From Acanthaster planci (lineage: Eukaryota; Echinodermata; Asteroidea; Valvatida; Acanthasteridae): DNA of 64,000 nucleotides. The DNA is taken from assembly GCF_001949145.1 (NCBI RefSeq), contig NW_019091360.1, forward strand, positions 2,143,110 through 2,207,109, read 5' to 3'. The position numbers and the translations under genes are program-made. A model generated the notes under the pieces. That model saw nothing but the letters and a program-made list of their open reading frames with translations, ran no database searches and was not told where the DNA came from. Shown one piece after another: positions 60,090-64,000 of the stretch. How positions within the stretch are numbered: position 1 is the stretch's first letter; every line of letters starts with the position of its first letter.

Positions 60090-62890
60090 ATTGTTTTCCT
60101 CGTTGTGGCTTCTTTTCTTTCCGAAACCTCTTTTCTTTTATTCTCAGGCATGCCAGCTTTTGAGTCATGCTTCTCCTGTGGGATGTTGGGTCATTGGTTC
60201 CATAGCTGTCCCTTCTCCTTTGGCTCCAGGACCTACTTTCACTACCGGTCAAAGCCAACACCAAGGCCAGCCGTCCCTTTCCCCAGTTACAGATCCTTCA
60301 CCTACCAGGCTTCTTCTTTCCAAAGAGCCTGGCCCACCCAACCCAGAGTTTTTTGACACAGCCAGTAAAAACAATGCCCCCTCAGTTTGCCCCAAATCAC
60401 AGTAGAGCCACTATCTGCAAGAAATTTGATGACGTTCTGAAGGTACATGTACATTGTCCAAGTAGATCTTTGAAATCGTCATTTTTGCAGTCTAATAATT
60501 TATCAGTTAAAGGAAGGTTGAAACAATGTATTAAATGTTGGCGTGACATAGGTGCTCCTGGTATGATTTTGTCAATCGTTGAAAATGGTTGTGTAATTCC
60601 TTTTGTGGAAGAACTCCCTTTGATTTTTCTCTGAAATAACAAGTCTGCCTTACGGAAGGCCAATTCCATGACAGATTCTGTACTAGGATTGTTGACTTCT
60701 AACCGCATTGTAGAGAAAACCCATCCCTCCTACGTCATCAGCCCCTTATCTGTCTCATGATCAGCGTAAAAAAAAAAAGGCTCATCAACTTAGTGTTCTC
60801 AATAACTACATTGCTAAGAAACACTTCAAAGTAGATGACTGGAAGGTAGGTATTCAATTTCTCTCTTCCAATGCTCTCGTGATATCCTTTGATTTAAAGT
60901 CAGGCTACCACCATTAGGATATCGCTTCGGTCTCCCAGGGATATTTAGGTTTCACTTGGAACAATAACGTCCAACATTCGAATGTCCGTTTTGTTTTTTG
61001 CCCATCAAGTTGTAAATAGGATAATTTGTTTGGACGCTAGCTCAACTGGCGCTGGTGCAATAATCTGTAATAGACTCCAACACTGCCCACAAGCTGTGGT
61101 CTCCGACAGAATCAAGACAGAGTTCAACTTGGCATGAGCTTGAGGCTATTCGTTTTGCCTTGATCTCCTTCCTTCCCTGAATTCGTGCTTCTGAGCTAAA
61201 ACTACTCACCGATAGCCAATGTGCAGCCAAGATTATCGAATCTGGTAGTATGAAGCCACACCGTAACAGCTTGGCTGTGGATATTTTCAGTATTTGTCTC
61301 AGCAATTCTATTTGTCTCAAAATTGAGTGGATTCCTAGGACCATAAACGATCAAGCTGATTTTGCTAGCAGAATAATTGACACAGATGAATGGTCTCTTT
61401 CAGATGAATTTTTCACTTTGATTAACTCTTGCTGGGGTCCATTCACAATTGACCGCTTCGCTACCTTTTATAACTCTAAGTTGCCCCGATTTTATTCTCG
61501 TTTTTTTTGGAACCCACATTCATCAGGCGTAGACGCTTTTGCCCACAGCTGGCACAGTGAAAATGCACTGTTTATTCCCCCTGTAGTCCTGATTCCATCC
61601 TCCCTAAAGCACATGCCGATCAAAAGGGGTTCTCGTATCTCCATGGTGGCCTTCCCAACCATTCTGGCCTTTGCTGTGGTCACATTACTGCACCTGGATT
61701 AAGGACTTCTTTACTAAAGTTGATTGTGCGCTTAAACACGGCAGAAATTGAAATAGCCTCCTTGGGTCAAGCAATTTGGATGGCCTCGTAGCAGCATCAT
61801 ATTTAGATTTTGAGTCAGTGTAACAGCTTTATTGCTTCTGCACTTTAGTGTTAAGAATCCCACGCTTTGATATCCAATTTTCCTCCTTTTTGTGTGCATA
61901 CAGATTGTTTGCAATCATTCCTTCTGGCGTGATTTTCCATGTTAGTTTCAAGCACAGAAGGAGTCTATACCGCTGGACACAAATATTACTCAATCTGAGG
62001 GTACTATGTCGTCTTATCTCTACACGTCATCAATTCCTGTCCTTGTTAGGTTCACAATCTATTCCCCCGGTGCTGCCAATTTCTGAACAAGTCCTGGCAT
62101 CCTATCTATCCCGAACAAAATCGCAATTGAACTCTGATAGTCTTTGATTTCCACCGCCGCAAACTCAATTAAAAAACCAACCCGCTTGATTCACCCGTCA
62201 TCCAACATGTCATTGTAGAAGCGACCTCCACCATCCACCTGTACAAAAACACCCAATTTCGCTCACTCAGGTCAAAGCAATTATTGATCTGTTTGCAAAG
62301 TCTGGAGGCTTTGCTCTTAGATCTTACATGTACATTAGATCTGCCTGTTACGTCTCTCTCAAGTACACTCTCCTCTTTCGACATAATGAGATGGCCGGTA
62401 TGAAAGCCAATCAGTTAACTGAGATTAGTAGTGATAACAAAAAGGGTATTTCCATCTTCATCCCCAAATCCAAAACTGATATTTTTAGAGACTGTAGCTT
62501 TGCCTTTTTGTGTGACACTTTGGAGAATTATTCACCCATTAAAATGTTGCGTCGATATCTAAATGCATCTGGTATACAGTTTGGTCAGGACAAATACTTG
62601 TTCACACCTGTTACATTTTTTTTTTCTGGCTCAAAAACGTACAAGGTTTAGTTGGGGCTAACAGACCCTTAAACTGTAAGTTACACTAGGTGTCAAGAGT
62701 TATTTCTTGAGGCCTTAGGGCGCATAGGTGTAAATGATCCTAAGGAATATGGCCTACACAGTCTGCGATCTGGTAGAGCTTCTCATCTTGCAAACAAACA
62801 TGTGCCTGAAGCATTAATTATGCAACATGGTCGATGGAAGACCTTGAGGCAAAAAATACATATGTCAGACTAGAGAAAGATTTGATTGTC
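60090..62890 (+). pseudogene. Decayed DIRS-type (tyrosine recombinase) retrotransposon
   Basis: Plus strand, antisense to Myo3. In order: a gag-like zinc knuckle CFSCGMLGHWFHSC (CX2CX4HX4C, about 60168-60210); reverse transcriptase N-part (about 60500-61010) with FDLKSGYHH followed by an in-frame TAG at 60915-60917; RNase H (about 61030-61700) with DASSTGAGAI and GPFTIDRFATFYNSKLPRF, typical of DIRS elements; tyrosine recombinase (about 61840-62880) with HSLRSG (HxxR) and QHGRW. The RT palm carrying the YxDD active site is missing between the RT and RNase H parts, and several frame breaks interrupt the rest, including one just before the presumed catalytic tyrosine near 62862. The copy cannot be active. 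Terminal repeats were not defined. Probably inside the Myo3 intron upstream of exon 1 of this window. Confidence 0.85.
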
Positions 62891-63500
62891 ATTTGCACTT
62901 TTGAAGGAGTAAGCATTGACAAAATTCTTCATGTGCTCTGCAATTATTCCCGGCCACAGCTTGTTATGTGTAATAGTGCTAATTTTTAGCCAGTTAGCGT
63001 TCTTTTCTACATATAAAGATTTGATGATTTGAGAAAAGCAGATGACTAATCCAGTGTTAAAAAAATAAAACAGATTTACATCAGCCGAGGTCCCGTATTG
63101 ATAACGTGTGAATCAGATGGTCCGAGCTTATGATCAGTATTTAATTACGGATTATAATCAGCCTTTCTTGATGCTGGAGAGCTTAATCTAAACTTGATGT
63201 ATAACAGACTATAGACTAGAAGATTTTTGATGGTCAGATGACATATATAGGTTGGTACTTATAATTATCTCATCCAAAATCATTAGTGCCTATTTCAAGT
63301 CAGTCATTGTTATGTTTCATTTTTTCTTTTGTACGAATTTTTTGATCAGATGATCTGATTTAATGATCGAATCAGGGTTAAGTCCGATGAGATGTATAGC
63401 GAAGTATGGATCAGATGCTCAAAGACGGTCAGATGACCAGTCAGTGGATGTTAAGAAGAGAAGAAATGAGTCTTAAGAAAGTGTTTTTAAAAAGTCCAGT
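62891..63500. other. TCAGATG-rich tail beyond the DIRS relic
   Basis: TCAGATG occurs at 63113, 63234, 63346, 63411 and 63429, with further GATCAG variants. This may be the non-coding 3' part of the DIRS element, whose family carries inverted and complementary terminal regions; that link is inference. Confidence 0.35.
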
Positions 63501-63810
63501 GTACCATGATTTGGTAAGCTTGGTGTTTGTGATATTCCACTATCCCATACTGAATTAAAACACTATGAAGAACAATCTATTAGCTCTCTTTCCTTTGTAT
63601 GGCAGTCCATAACATTAAACTGCTTTTCATGGGTATGTGTGTAGTGAAGTAGCACAAAATAATTATTTTATTCAGGGTATAGACTGGCTGTAAGTAACAG
63701 TTTGCGTGGGGGAAAAAAATGTAGAATTTCAACTGTATATGCATGTAAGGGTTCAAAATAATTGAAGAAAGTACAACTTTCCACCAGTGAAGATATGTGA
63801 TTATCTCTTT

Positions 63811-63836
63811 TGGGATGCGTGGCTCTGAAAAGAACC
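63811..63836 (-). promoter_or_regulatory. Histone-type 3' stem-loop with downstream element
   Basis: Minus strand: GGTTCTTTTCAGAGCC (63836-63821), a 6-bp stem with UUUC loop fitting the replication-dependent histone mRNA consensus. ACGCATCCC follows, then CAAAAGAGA (63812-63804), much like the purine-rich U7-pairing element of sea urchin histone genes. No histone C-terminus is found in 63837-64000. Confidence 0.6.
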
Positions 63837-64000
63837 GGCGAGTTGAGTCAGTATTCTCTGATCATCTCCAGGAAACTGAACCACACATCTTCCCCCAAAA
63901 GACAGTCATACTGTGCTAACGCAAACCTTCACTAGTACATGTACATGTACTGTAGACGCACAACAACCATGCGGCAGTTTCAAGCCTTACAGCTTTCTGA

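Overview
This is an invertebrate animal nuclear genome window. The genes are split into short exons joined by canonical GT/AG introns of about 0.1 to 3.8 kb, and SINEs, TTAA-flanked MITEs and a DIRS retrotransposon relic lie between them. A marine deuterostome, most likely an ambulacrarian (echinoderm or hemichordate), fits best. The reasons are the Sp5 and kinase-bearing class III myosin pair, frequent self-complementary TACATG repeats, and a sea-urchin-like histone 3' processing signal at the right edge. The species cannot be fixed from the sequence alone.

Layout. (1) 1-2027, plus strand: promoter and both exons of an Sp5 zinc-finger factor (403 aa). Two TCF/LEF-type sites and two inverted CCAAT boxes lie upstream. 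(2) 2.0-8.9 kb: mostly non-coding, with one doubtful minus-strand exon near 4.8-5.0 kb. (3) 8.9-17.2 kb, minus strand: two tandem, diverged genes for a membrane-anchored SPFH/Band 7 protein. The left gene (A) is complete (5 exons, 338 aa). The right gene (B) has four intact exons and stops after 226 aa, without the C-terminal helical part. (4) 17.3-21.7 kb: intergenic, with a degenerate 22-bp tandem repeat and a strong fold-back element. (5) 21.7-59.4 kb, minus strand: 32 exons of a class III myosin (Myo3) with the C-lobe of its N-terminal protein kinase, the full motor, six IQ-like motifs and a low-complexity tail. Its 5' exons (kinase N-lobe) were not found and probably lie beyond the right edge. 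(6) 60.1-62.9 kb, plus strand: decayed DIRS-type retrotransposon, probably inside a Myo3 intron. (7) 63.8 kb, minus strand: histone-type stem-loop plus downstream element with no histone reading frame beside it.

How the genes relate. Sp5 is a Wnt-responsive transcription factor and Myo3 is a motor-kinase of actin-based cell protrusions; they act in different processes. In human, as I recall, SP5 and MYO3B are also neighbours, so the linkage here may be an old microsynteny, with the SPFH pair sitting between them. The Myo3 model rests on 31 successive exon junctions that all agree in reading phase (5,076 nt, 1,691 codons plus stop).
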